Below the pieces are notes generated by a model, which was not told where the DNA came from, made no database searches, and was given only the letters and a program-made list of their open reading frames with translations. Source: Blattabacterium cuenoti (GTDB taxonomy: Bacteria; Bacteroidota; Bacteroidia; Flavobacteriales; Blattabacteriaceae). Taken from it: a DNA stretch of 64,000 nt. A program made the translations under genes and the position numbers. Of the stretch, positions 17,021 to 25,811 are shown piece by piece (position 1 is the stretch's first letter; every line of letters starts with the position of its first letter). The stretch lies in assembly GCF_014251695.1 (NCBI RefSeq), contig NZ_CP059195.1, positions 186,001 to 250,000 of the forward strand, in the 5' to 3' direction.

Positions 17021-17758
17021 ATGAAAAAAATTATTCAATCCATTTTAATTATTTTAATTTATTTTTGTTCAAATTTAATACAAGGACAATTTTATATTCC
17101 TATAGCTCCAAAAAAAATATATCCTATACAGGATTATGCAGGAGTTTTATCAAAAATAGAAATAGATAAATTAAATCAAAAACTCATTTCATATTCTAAA
17201 ATTACATCAACAGAAATTTTGGTTTCCATTATTCAGGATCTTCATGGAGAAGATCCAAATTTATTAGCTTCTCAATGGGGAGAAAAATGGAAAATTGGAA
17301 AATTTCACAAAAATAATGGAATAATTATATTATTATCCATTCATGATAGAAAAATATCTATTCAAAATGGGTATGGAATAGAACCTTATATTACCGATTT
17401 TTTAACTAAAAAGATTATTAAAAACATAAAACCTATATTAAAAAATAATCTTTATTATCAAGCTATCGATAATGGAACTAAAGAAATTTTTAAAATTTTA
17501 AAAAATAAATATAAAAAAAAACAGAATAAAAAAAATATTTTTACATGGAATTTTAACATAAGTATTTTTTTTATCATGTTTTTATTATTTTATTTATTTT
17601 TTATCAAAAAAAAAACAAACGTTTCATTATTAAATACATTATTTTTAACAAATTTTTTATTCAGAAATCAAAATTCTTATCATAATCAGGATGAAGATTT
17701 TGATAGTTTTGGAGGGGGTGGGAATTTTGGAGGAGGAGGGAGTAGTAGTAGTTGGTGA
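17021..17758 (+). CDS. Secreted/membrane TPM-domain protein (YgcG type)
   Basis: 245 residues: signal peptide (1 to about 22), TPM domain (about 33-155; IQDYAGVLSKIEIDKLN, TEILVSIIQDLHGEDP, KNNGIIILLSIHDRKISIQNGYGIE), one membrane helix (about 178-195), a short basic segment, and a low-complexity tail ending GGGGNFGGGGSSSSW. This is the usual architecture of the YgcG group, with the Gly/Ser-rich end typical of it. TPM domains have been linked to photosystem II repair in plants and to weak phosphatase activity, but the bacterial role is unclear. Flavobacteria often carry two TPM genes after lemA; only one remains here. Convergent with valS, 5 nt apart. Confidence 0.87.
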   Translation: MKKIIQSILIILIYFCSNLIQGQFYIPIAPKKIYPIQDYAGVLSKIEIDKLNQKLISYSKITSTEILVSIIQDLHGEDPNLLASQWGEKWKIGKFHKNNGIIILLSIHDRKISIQNGYGIEPYITDFLTKKIIKNIKPILKNNLYYQAIDNGTKEIFKILKNKYKKKQNKKNIFTWNFNISIFFIMFLLFYLFFIKKKTNVSLLNTLFLTNFLFRNQNSYHNQDEDFDSFGGGGNFGGGGSSSSW

Positions 17759-17763
17759 TTTTA

Positions 17764-20421
17764 TTATATTAAATGTTTCTTTAAATATTCTAAATACTCC
17801 TTTAGTTTCATTATTTTATTTAATGTATCACTCTCTTTTTTTCTTTCTTTAATAAGTAAATTTTCTGGAACAGAAGCTACGTATTTATCATTATATAAAT
17901 TTTTTCTAATTATAGATAATAAATTACAAAAATATTGAATTTTATTTTCAATTTTAACAATGTCCATATGATTCATATGGAACTTTTTATCTTTCGAATC
18001 TAAAGATAAAAAAAATTGATCTGTATCTAAAAAAAAAGAGAAAAACGGTATATTTTCTGGTTTTTTTGATACAGAAATTATTTTCTCTAAGTTAGCTAAC
18101 TTTAAGATAATGGAATCATATTCTTTTTCTTTTTTTCTTATAGAAAATAAAACAAGACTTTTTTTATGAGAAATATGATTTTGATTTCTAATATTACGTA
18201 TTTTAGATATTATTTTGGTCGCTTTTTCAAAAGAAACTAAAATATCATAATCATAATATTTTTTTTCAGGCCAAGAAGAAACAATTAAAGCTTCTTTCGG
18301 TTTTCTTTTTTTAATAAGATTCCAAATTTCTTCTGAAATAAATGGCATATATGGATGTAATAATTTCAATATATTTTCAAAAAATTCAACAGCATTTAAA
18401 TACACCAATTCTGGAATACATTTATTCCCATTAATAGGTTTAATTCCTTCAAGAAAAAAAGAACAAAAATCATACCAAATTAATTTATATAAAATCATTA
18501 ATGATTCATCTAATTTATATTCTAAAAAATATTTATCAAATATATTCAAAACATAATAAAAACGATTTTTAAACCACTTAATAGCAAATAAAGAAGAATT
18601 AGAAATACATTTATTTTTTGTAACTTTCCAACTTTGAATTAAACGAAAAGCGTTCCATATTTTATTAGAAAAATTTCTTCCTTGTAAACATATTTTATCT
18701 TCAAAATGAAAATCTTTTCCTACACTATTCTTAAGCATAAGCCCCATACGAACAGCATCGGCCCCATATTTATTAATTAAATCTATAGGATTTGTATAAT
18801 TATTTAATGATTTTGATATTTTATTATTTTCATAATCTCTAATAATTCCAGTAAAATAAACCCTTTTGAAGGGTTTAGACCCTTTCAATAAAAAACCAGA
18901 CATAATCATACGTGCAATCCAAAAAAATAATATATCTGAACCTGTCACTATCTCCTCCGTAGGATAATAATAACTAATTTCAGGATTATTAGGATGATGA
19001 ATTCCATCAAATACAGATAAAGGTAATATCCAAGAAGAAAACCAGGTATCTAAAACATCCGAATCTTGCCATATTTCATTATGAGTTAAATATGGATTTT
19101 TACTTTTATATCTTGCTTTTTCTAATGCTTTTTCTAAATTTTCTGCAACTACAAAATTATCAATTTTATTACCATAATAATAAACTGGAATACGATGCCC
19201 CCACCATAATTGTCTAGATATATTCCAATCATGAATTTGATTCATCCATTTAAAATAAGTTTTACAAAAGTTATTAGGATAAAATTGAATATCTCCATTT
19301 TTTATAGCTTCTATAGCAGGAATAGATATTTTTTTCATTTTTAAAAACCATTGAAGAGATAGTCTTTGTTCAACTACTGATAAAGTTCGTTCCGATAACC
19401 CTATTTTATGATTCAGTTTTTCTATATTTTTAATAACTTCTAACTCATTGAGTTCTTCTATGATTTTTTTTCTTACTTTAAAACGATCCATCCCTTTATA
19501 ATGAAGACCTTTTTCATTTAAAGTCGCATTTTTATTGAAAATGTCAATTATTTCTAATTTATGTTTATCTGCTATATTTTTGTCATGTATATCATGAGCG
19601 GGGGTGATCTTTAAACATCCAGTTCCAAAATTTGGATCTACATATGAATCCTGTATAATTGGAATATATCTATTTACTATTGGTATTTTAACATATTTTC
19701 CTTTTAAATGATAATAACGTTTATCGTCAGGATGAAAACAAATTGCTGTATCACCAAATATGGTTTCAGGACGGGTTGTAGCTACAGTAACATAGTTTTC
19801 TTCTCCTTTTATTTTATATTTTAAATAATAAAGTTTTCCAATATGTTCTTTATAAAGAACTTCTTCATTAGAAAGAGTTGTTTGAGCTTCTGGATCCCAA
19901 TTGACAACATGGTACCCTCTGTATATATATCCCTGATCATATAAATCAATAAAAACTTTCGTTACAGATTGAGATAATTTTGGACTCATCGTAAATTGAG
20001 TACGATTCCAATCACATGAACATCCCAATTTTTTAAGTTGATTAAAAATAATGTTTTTATGTTTTTTAGACCATTTCATCACATAATACAAAAATTTCTC
20101 TCTTCCTAAAAAAATCTTAGATAAACCTCTTTTTTTTAACTGATGTACAACTTTAGCCTCTGTAGCAATGGATGCATGATCCGTTCCCGGAATCCAACAA
20201 GTATTATATCCTTTCATTCTTGCATATCGAATTAAAACATCCTGTATAGTATTATTTAGCATATGACCTATATGAAGAACTCCAGTTACATTTGGAGGAG
20301 GCATTACTATAGCATAAGGAATTCGATCATCTGGATAAGATGAAAAATAATTTTCTTTCATCCAATAATGATATCTTTTTTTTTCTACCGACTTTGGATC
20401 GTATTTCATTGAAATATCCAT
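17764..20421 (-). CDS. valS: Valyl-tRNA synthetase
   Basis: 885 residues. PPPNVTGVLHIGHMLNN contains the HIGH motif and ENNKISKSLNNYTNP the KMSKS motif. The CP1 editing domain appears intact (VATTRPETIFGDTAI; FGTGCLKITPAHDIHD), unlike in the truncated ThrS of this window. A C-terminal anticodon domain and a shortened coiled-coil arm (last about 60 residues, KERKKESDTLNKIMKLKEYLEYLKK) complete it. Charges tRNA(Val) and hydrolyses Thr-tRNA(Val). Confidence 0.97.
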   Translation of the reverse strand: MDISMKYDPKSVEKKRYHYWMKENYFSSYPDDRIPYAIVMPPPNVTGVLHIGHMLNNTIQDVLIRYARMKGYNTCWIPGTDHASIATEAKVVHQLKKRGLSKIFLGREKFLYYVMKWSKKHKNIIFNQLKKLGCSCDWNRTQFTMSPKLSQSVTKVFIDLYDQGYIYRGYHVVNWDPEAQTTLSNEEVLYKEHIGKLYYLKYKIKGEENYVTVATTRPETIFGDTAICFHPDDKRYYHLKGKYVKIPIVNRYIPIIQDSYVDPNFGTGCLKITPAHDIHDKNIADKHKLEIIDIFNKNATLNEKGLHYKGMDRFKVRKKIIEELNELEVIKNIEKLNHKIGLSERTLSVVEQRLSLQWFLKMKKISIPAIEAIKNGDIQFYPNNFCKTYFKWMNQIHDWNISRQLWWGHRIPVYYYGNKIDNFVVAENLEKALEKARYKSKNPYLTHNEIWQDSDVLDTWFSSWILPLSVFDGIHHPNNPEISYYYPTEEIVTGSDILFFWIARMIMSGFLLKGSKPFKRVYFTGIIRDYENNKISKSLNNYTNPIDLINKYGADAVRMGLMLKNSVGKDFHFEDKICLQGRNFSNKIWNAFRLIQSWKVTKNKCISNSSLFAIKWFKNRFYYVLNIFDKYFLEYKLDESLMILYKLIWYDFCSFFLEGIKPINGNKCIPELVYLNAVEFFENILKLLHPYMPFISEEIWNLIKKRKPKEALIVSSWPEKKYYDYDILVSFEKATKIISKIRNIRNQNHISHKKSLVLFSIRKKEKEYDSIILKLANLEKIISVSKKPENIPFFSFFLDTDQFFLSLDSKDKKFHMNHMDIVKIENKIQYFCNLLSIIRKNLYNDKYVASVPENLLIKERKKESDTLNKIMKLKEYLEYLKKHLI

Positions 20422-20454
20422 AAATTTAAAATTATAAAAAAAATTGAAATAATC

Positions 20455-20937
20455 ATGAAAATAGTTCTTATTGCTGCTGTTTCAAAAAATGGATTCATAG
20501 GGAAAAATAATCAATTAATGTGGCATTTACCTAATGATTTAAAACGTTTTAAAGATTTCACCACTGGTGAAATAATTTTGATGGGAAGAAAAACTTTTGA
20601 ATCTATTGGAAAAATACTTCCGAAAAGAAAAAATATTATACTCACAAAAAAAAACTTTTTATACTCAAAAAATGTTAGAATTGTTTCTTCTATTAAACAA
20701 ATAGAAAATTTAACATACAAAAAAATATTTGTTATAGGAGGAGAAAAAACATATTCCTCCATAATTGAAAAAGCAGATATTATAGAACTAACACTAGTTC
20801 ATAAAAAATTTGATGGAGATGCTAAATTTCCAAAAATAGAGACTAACAAGTGGAATAAAATATATGAATTTTTTTATGAAAAAGATAAAAATCATTTATT
20901 TAACTACAGCTTTATTAAATTTGAAAGAAAAAAATAA
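20455..20937 (+). CDS. folA: Dihydrofolate reductase
   Basis: 160 residues. LIAAVSKNGFIGKNNQLMWHLPNDLKRFK holds the active-site region (MWHLPNDLKRF with the catalytic acidic residue), followed by ILMGRKTFESIG and KIFVIGGEKTYSSII (NADPH binding). It regenerates tetrahydrofolate for thymidylate and one-carbon reactions, and so supports folD, metF and gcvH in this window. It diverges from valS (33 nt) and ends 1 nt before the convergent gene at 20939. Confidence 0.96.
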   Translation: MKIVLIAAVSKNGFIGKNNQLMWHLPNDLKRFKDFTTGEIILMGRKTFESIGKILPKRKNIILTKKNFLYSKNVRIVSSIKQIENLTYKKIFVIGGEKTYSSIIEKADIIELTLVHKKFDGDAKFPKIETNKWNKIYEFFYEKDKNHLFNYSFIKFERKK

Positions 20938-20938
20938 T

Positions 20939-21583
20939 TTATTCTCTTCTATCCAATTCCTTTTTTATTCGTGCTGCAAGCTCATAACATTCATTGACTA
21001 CCGCATGATTTAATAAAGCGTTTAAATCTCTTTCTGTCATATTCTCTAAATCTTGTTGACTTTTTTCTTTAAAAAAAAGAAGAGCACTATTTTCCATTTC
21101 TGTTTCAGAAGTATCATTTTCTTTTTCTTTAGGAGCCCCATTTTCAAAATATATACCAGCTTTATCAAAAATTTCTCTTGTTGTATAAATAGGAGCTTGA
21201 AATCGGACTGCTAAAGCCACAGCATCTGATGTTTTTGAATCTATTTTGTGTTCTTTTTTCTCTATTTTTTTTCCTTCTTTTTCTATGTAATCTCCTTCTA
21301 ACAAAATATAAGAAAAAAATATTCCATTTACTAGTTTATATATAACTACTGCTTTTAATTTAATATTAAATTCTTTTGCTAAAGAAAGAAATAAATCATG
21401 TGTAAAAGATCTATATGGATCTCTTTTTCCTAAAGCAGAAGCAATAGACTGAGCTTGCAGACTTTCTATAATAATCGGAAGTTTTATTTTTCCAGATTCT
21501 TCTTCAAGCAATAAAACATATATCCCAGATTGTATTTGACTTAAGGAGATTCCTCGTACAGCTAATCTAATAAATTGATCCAT
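20939..21583 (-). CDS. Bifunctional nuclease (BFN/DUF151) family protein with UVR motif
   Basis: 214 residues. The BFN domain covers about 1-135 (GIYVLLLEEESGKIKLPIII, SKTSDAVALAVRFQAPIYTT). After a charged linker, a UvrB/UvrC-type motif closes the protein (LNALLNHAVVNECYELAARIKKELDRR), a combination common in Bacteroidota. Plant and archaeal-bacterial homologues have been reported with RNase and DNase activity; the role in this lineage is not known. A TATATTTG box at 21634-21627 lies 44 nt upstream. Confidence 0.85.
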   Translation of the reverse strand: MDQFIRLAVRGISLSQIQSGIYVLLLEEESGKIKLPIIIESLQAQSIASALGKRDPYRSFTHDLFLSLAKEFNIKLKAVVIYKLVNGIFFSYILLEGDYIEKEGKKIEKKEHKIDSKTSDAVALAVRFQAPIYTTREIFDKAGIYFENGAPKEKENDTSETEMENSALLFFKEKSQQDLENMTERDLNALLNHAVVNECYELAARIKKELDRRE

Positions 21584-21753
21584 AGGAATATATAATTTAT
21601 AATAAATCCAACCTCACTATCACATCCAAATATACTAATTTTGGAAATTTATTGAATGAATTGGAGTAACAATAATTAATATAATAAAATTCTTAGTTAT
21701 ATGTAATAATTTTTTTTTATATATTTAATAATAATATTTAAATAACTTTTATT

Positions 21754-22401
21754 ATGAATACTTCGTTTAGATTGTTGATTCCAACAATATTTTTAATGTT
21801 AGGATTGATTATTTCCTGTAGTGATGATATAACTTCTGCAGGGGAAGAAGAATCCGGCATAAAGAATAATACCTCTACAACTGGAACAACTTCTTCTGTT
21901 CCAAATTCTCCTTCTACTACTGTAGCAACGACAACTCCTGCCCCCTCAGAAACTCCTCCTACAGATTCAACTAAAACAGATACTGATGATGATGAAAATC
22001 CTAAGTATTCTTTTAAGATGGAGGATATAGATCCAGAAGATTTATCTAGACAAATAAAAGAAATAAGAGAAAAAATAGAAAAATTAGAACAAGAAAATAC
22101 AAAAAATTTTGATGAATACGATAAAATGGCAGAAATTCAAAAAGGAATTCTAGAGAAAGTTAGGAAAAAAAAAATGATAATGAGATCTAAACCTGTAGGT
22201 TCAGAAGAGCAAGTAAAAGCTCAAAAAGATTTTGAAGATCAAAAGAAATTTGGAAAAGAAAAATTTAAAATACTTAAAGAAAAAAATATCCTTTTAAATA
22301 AATTAACAAAAACATTAACAGAAGCTAAAAACGAGGAAATATATTTACAAAAAAAACAAGAATTTTTTTTGAAAAATTCAAAAAAAGAAACTAAAAATTA
22401 G
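21754..22401 (+). CDS. Predicted surface-exposed lipoprotein, Thr/Ser/Pro linker and coiled coil
   Basis: I do not recognise a family. 215 residues in four parts: a lipoprotein signal (1-21) with lipobox LIISC and lipidated Cys22; residues 23-25 Ser-Asp-Asp; a low-complexity linker rich in Thr, Ser and Pro (about 38-70) ending in an acidic run TDTDDDEN; and a strongly charged, Lys/Glu-rich region predicted to be coiled coil (about 95-135 and 150-208). Asp residues just after the Cys resemble the flavobacterial lipoprotein export signal (SDDFE in F. johnsoniae), so outward display on the outer membrane is likely (inference). The linker codons are richer in C and G than neighbouring genes. A strong terminator follows directly, so it is probably a single-gene unit. 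Confidence 0.8.
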   Translation: MNTSFRLLIPTIFLMLGLIISCSDDITSAGEEESGIKNNTSTTGTTSSVPNSPSTTVATTTPAPSETPPTDSTKTDTDDDENPKYSFKMEDIDPEDLSRQIKEIREKIEKLEQENTKNFDEYDKMAEIQKGILEKVRKKKMIMRSKPVGSEEQVKAQKDFEDQKKFGKEKFKILKEKNILLNKLTKTLTEAKNEEIYLQKKQEFFLKNSKKETKN

Positions 22402-22420
22402 ATTTATTCATTATTTGTTA

Positions 22421-22467
22421 AACAACGGAAAAGAAAGGAGAGTCTTTCTTTTCCGTTGTTTTTTTAT
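22421..22467 (+). terminator. Strong intrinsic terminator after the lipoprotein gene
   Basis: Perfect 17-bp stem: AACAACGGAAAAGAAAG (22421-22437) pairs with CTTTCTTTTCCGTTGTT (22444-22460), loop GAGAGT, followed by a T run (T9 counting the last stem bases). It starts 20 nt after the lipoprotein stop codon and ends 38 nt before pdhB, so it separates the two. It is by far the clearest terminator in the window. Confidence 0.93.
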
Positions 22468-22504
22468 ATTTTTTAATTCAAAATTGATACCTCTTATATA
22501 GATT

Positions 22505-23488
22505 ATGAAAACAAAGAGTTTCCGTGAAGTTATAGCAGAAGCTATGAGTGAAGAGATGAGAAGAGATGATCGTGTTTATTTAATGGGCGAAGAAGTGGCT
22601 CAATATGACGGAGCTTACAAAGCTTCTAAAGGAATGTTAAAAGAATTTGGTGCACAAAGAGTAATTGATACTCCTATCTCGGAATTAGGATTTTCTGGAA
22701 TTGGGGTAGGATCTGCTATGAATGGATGTAGACCAATTATTGAGTTCATGACTTTTAACTTTTCTTTAATTGCCATGGATCAAATTATCAATAATGCAGC
22801 AAAAATACGTTATATGAGTGGAGGACAATGGAATATTCCCATTGTTTTTAGAGGCCCCACTGGTTCTGCTGGACAATTAGGTGCTACACATTCTCAATCT
22901 TTTGAAAGTTGGTATGCGAGTTGTCCTGGATTAAAAGTAGTTATTCCATGCAATCCTTATGATGCAAAAGGTCTTTTAAAATCTTCTATAAGAGATAATA
23001 ATCCAGTAATTTTTATGGAATCTGAACAAATGTATGGAGATAAAATGATGATTCCAGATGAAGAATATATTATTCCTATAGGGAAAGCAGATGTAAAGAA
23101 AGAAGGAACGGACATCAGTTTAGTCTCTTTTGGAAAGATCATGAAAATAGCTTTAAATGTCGCATCTAAATTAGATAAAGAAAATATTAGTGTAGAGGTA
23201 ATAGATCTCCGTACTATACGTCCATTAGATTATGAATCTATCCTATTTTCTGTAAAAAAAACTAATCGTTTACTAATTTTGGAAGAATCATGGCCTTTTT
23301 CATCTATTTCTTCTGAAATTTCATATTTTATACAAAAAAATGCATTTGATTATCTTGATGCTCCTATTAATAGAATATCTTTGTTAGATACTCCTGCTCC
23401 TTATGCTTCTAATTTAGTGAAAACTTGGTTTCCTAATGAAGATAAAATAATCAATGCGATAAAAACAACTCTTTATTTAAATGTGTAA
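22505..23488 (+). CDS. pdhB: Pyruvate dehydrogenase E1 component, beta subunit
   Basis: 327 residues, full length. YLMGEEVAQYDGAYKASKGM, RVIDTPISELGFSGIGVGSA, and GGQWNIPIVFRGPTGSAG are typical E1-beta sequences. Together with E1-alpha (encoded elsewhere), E2 and E3 it converts pyruvate to acetyl-CoA. It is an independent gene here, not next to pdhA or pdhC, separated from the lipoprotein gene by the terminator at 22421. It is distinct from the fused E1 at 13.3-15.8 kb, so the genome holds two E1 systems. Confidence 0.93.
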   Translation: MKTKSFREVIAEAMSEEMRRDDRVYLMGEEVAQYDGAYKASKGMLKEFGAQRVIDTPISELGFSGIGVGSAMNGCRPIIEFMTFNFSLIAMDQIINNAAKIRYMSGGQWNIPIVFRGPTGSAGQLGATHSQSFESWYASCPGLKVVIPCNPYDAKGLLKSSIRDNNPVIFMESEQMYGDKMMIPDEEYIIPIGKADVKKEGTDISLVSFGKIMKIALNVASKLDKENISVEVIDLRTIRPLDYESILFSVKKTNRLLILEESWPFSSISSEISYFIQKNAFDYLDAPINRISLLDTPAPYASNLVKTWFPNEDKIINAIKTTLYLNV

Positions 23489-23502
23489 TTTTTTTAAAAA
23501 TA

Positions 23503-24465
23503 TCAATAAATAGCTTGAACAATTTTATAAATATTTTCTGGTTTATCCATGGTATAATAATGAATGACTTCTATCCCATAATTTTTTAATTCTTTAGATT
23601 GATGAATAGCCCATTCAATTCCAATATGAGATACATTTTTTTTGTTTTTTGCTTTTTCTACTTCTTTGACTAATTCATTAGGAATATTTAAATAAAAACG
23701 AGATGGAAGACTATTTAATTGTTTTTTAGAAGAAATAGGTTTAATACCAGGAATAATAGGAACTGAAATACCTTCTGATCTGCATTTCTTTACGAAAGAA
23801 AAAAATCTATTATTATCAAAAAACATTTGAGTTACAATATAATCAGCTCCTGCTTCTACTTTTTTTTTCAAAAAAAATAAATCACTTTCTATATTTGGAG
23901 CTTCTAAATGCTTTTCAGGATATCCAGCGACTCCAATACAAAAATTAAACGATGTAGATTCTTTTTTCTCAATAAACGTTTTATTATGATATTTTTCTAT
24001 ATTTAAATCTTTAACTTGTTTCACTAGTTCTACTGCATGTTTATGTCCATCTTTTTGAGCAATAAAACTTTTTTCAGATTTTAATGGGTCCCCTCTAAGA
24101 ACCAAAACGTTGTCTATTCCTAGAAAATTTAGATCTATTAAAGCGTTTTCCGTCATTTGTTTACTGAACCCACCACAAATTAGATGAGGAACGGCATCTA
24201 CTCCGTATTTATTCATAATAGCTGCACAAATACCTACGGTACCTGGACGTCTTGAAATTTTTTTTCTCTGTAAAAGACCATTATCTTTTTCTACATAAAT
24301 AAATTCTTCTCTATGATAAGTCACATCAATAAAAGGGGGGTTAAATTCCATTAATGGATCTAAAGTAGAAAATATATCTTTAATATCATGTCCTCTTAAA
24401 GGTGGCAATATTTCAAAAGAAAATAAACTTTTCTTTGCTTTATCTATATGCTCAATCACTTTCAT
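23503..24465 (-). CDS. metF: 5,10-methylenetetrahydrofolate reductase
   Basis: 320 residues from ATG 24465 (MKVIEHIDKAKKSLFSFEILPP), the usual opening; the in-frame ATG at 24495 would overlap serS and adds an unrelated segment. FEILPP carries the catalytic Glu; NVLVLRGDPL and GADYIVTQMFFDN line the FAD and folate pocket. It supplies methyl-tetrahydrofolate for methionine synthesis. Lies 13 nt downstream of serS on the same strand; converges with pdhB. Confidence 0.94.
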   Translation of the reverse strand: MKVIEHIDKAKKSLFSFEILPPLRGHDIKDIFSTLDPLMEFNPPFIDVTYHREEFIYVEKDNGLLQRKKISRRPGTVGICAAIMNKYGVDAVPHLICGGFSKQMTENALIDLNFLGIDNVLVLRGDPLKSEKSFIAQKDGHKHAVELVKQVKDLNIEKYHNKTFIEKKESTSFNFCIGVAGYPEKHLEAPNIESDLFFLKKKVEAGADYIVTQMFFDNNRFFSFVKKCRSEGISVPIIPGIKPISSKKQLNSLPSRFYLNIPNELVKEVEKAKNKKNVSHIGIEWAIHQSKELKNYGIEVIHYYTMDKPENIYKIVQAIY

Positions 24466-24478
24466 AACACAAAAATTT

Positions 24479-25747
24479 TTACTTAATATGATCAAATTCT
24501 GTATAAGGAACCAAAACTTTAGGAATATTAATTCTATTTTCAGTTTGATTATTTTCTAATAAAACAGCTATCACTCGTGGTAAAGCTAAAGCACTCCCAT
24601 TAAGAGTATGACATAGTTCTATGTTGCCTGTAGGAGTTTTATATTTTAGATGTAATCTATTAGATTGAAAATTCGTACAATTTGATATAGAACTTACTTC
24701 TAGCCATTTTTTTTGTGCAATAGAATAAACTTCAAAATCGTAAGTTATAGAAGAAGAAAATCCAAGATCTGGCCCATTTAAACGAATAAGACGAAAGGGA
24801 AGATTTAGAGATTTTAAAATATTTTTTACATGTAAAATCATTGTTTCCAGAGAATAAGAAGATAAACTGGGGGTAGTTATCTGAATAATTTCAACTTTTT
24901 CAAATTGATGTAATCTATTTAATCCTCTAACTTTTGTTCCATAAGAACCAGCTTCTCTTCTAAAACAAGAAGTATAAGTAGTGGCTTTAATAGGAAGGTC
25001 TAAATCTGTTAGGATTCTATCTCTATAACAATTCATAATAGGAATTTCTCCAGTAGGAATTAAATAAAAATTATCTTTTTCTACGAAATACATTTGATTT
25101 TCTTTATCCGGAATTTGTCCTGTAGAATATCCAGATTTTTCATTAATAAGATAAGGTAAACTATATTCTGTATAAGAAGCTTGTATGTTTTGATCTAAAA
25201 AATATCGAATTAAACTTCTTTGTAATTTTGCACCTTTTCCCATATAAACCGTAAAACCGGAACCGCAGATTTTTGTTCCTAAATTTGAATCGAATAAACG
25301 AAATTTTTTAGATAATTCCCAATGTGGTAGAGGATCTTTAATAGAACAATGAATTTTACCTTCTTGAAAAAGAATATTATTTTTTTCAGAATTTTTTTTT
25401 ACTTTTTCATCAGGAATATTAGGGATTTGATTTAATTTTTTTTCTAAAACTTGGGAAATTTTTTCTAATCGAATATTAATATTTTTTCTTTTTTTTTTTA
25501 GAAAAAAAGATTTTTCCTTTAAATATTTTATTTTATAATCATCATAACATAAACTTAAAATGTGACCTACTTTTTTTGATATTAAATTTTCTTTTTCCAA
25601 TATTTTATTGAGAATGTTTTGAATTATTTTTTTTTTTTCGTCTAAAATTAATATTTCATTTATCAAATGTAATTTTTTGAAATTACGTTTTTCTAATCCC
25701 AATAAAACTTTTTCTTTATTTTTTCGTATAAAAGAGGTTTGAAGCAT
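24479..25747 (-). CDS. serS: Seryl-tRNA synthetase
   Basis: 422 residues. The N-terminal coiled-coil arm (about 30-100) is unusually lysine-rich and includes an 11-base A run on the coding strand (25499-25489). Class II motif 2 is TSCFRREAGSYGTKVRGLNRLHQFEKVE and motif 3 is LCHTLNGSALALPRVIAVLLEN. Charges tRNA(Ser) and tRNA(Sec). First gene of serS-metF, divergent from rsmA over a 64-nt spacer that holds the palindrome TTGTGCACAA (25775-25784). Confidence 0.97.
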   Translation of the reverse strand: MLQTSFIRKNKEKVLLGLEKRNFKKLHLINEILILDEKKKIIQNILNKILEKENLISKKVGHILSLCYDDYKIKYLKEKSFFLKKKRKNINIRLEKISQVLEKKLNQIPNIPDEKVKKNSEKNNILFQEGKIHCSIKDPLPHWELSKKFRLFDSNLGTKICGSGFTVYMGKGAKLQRSLIRYFLDQNIQASYTEYSLPYLINEKSGYSTGQIPDKENQMYFVEKDNFYLIPTGEIPIMNCYRDRILTDLDLPIKATTYTSCFRREAGSYGTKVRGLNRLHQFEKVEIIQITTPSLSSYSLETMILHVKNILKSLNLPFRLIRLNGPDLGFSSSITYDFEVYSIAQKKWLEVSSISNCTNFQSNRLHLKYKTPTGNIELCHTLNGSALALPRVIAVLLENNQTENRINIPKVLVPYTEFDHIK

Positions 25748-25811
25748 ATCATTATGAAAAACTATAATCGTTATTTGTGCACAAGATACAAATAATATTT
25801 TCTATATTTGT

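Noticed and set aside
25775-25784. Palindrome TTGTGCACAA between serS and rsmA as an operator
   Set aside because: A single 10-bp palindrome without a second copy or known matching regulator; could be chance.
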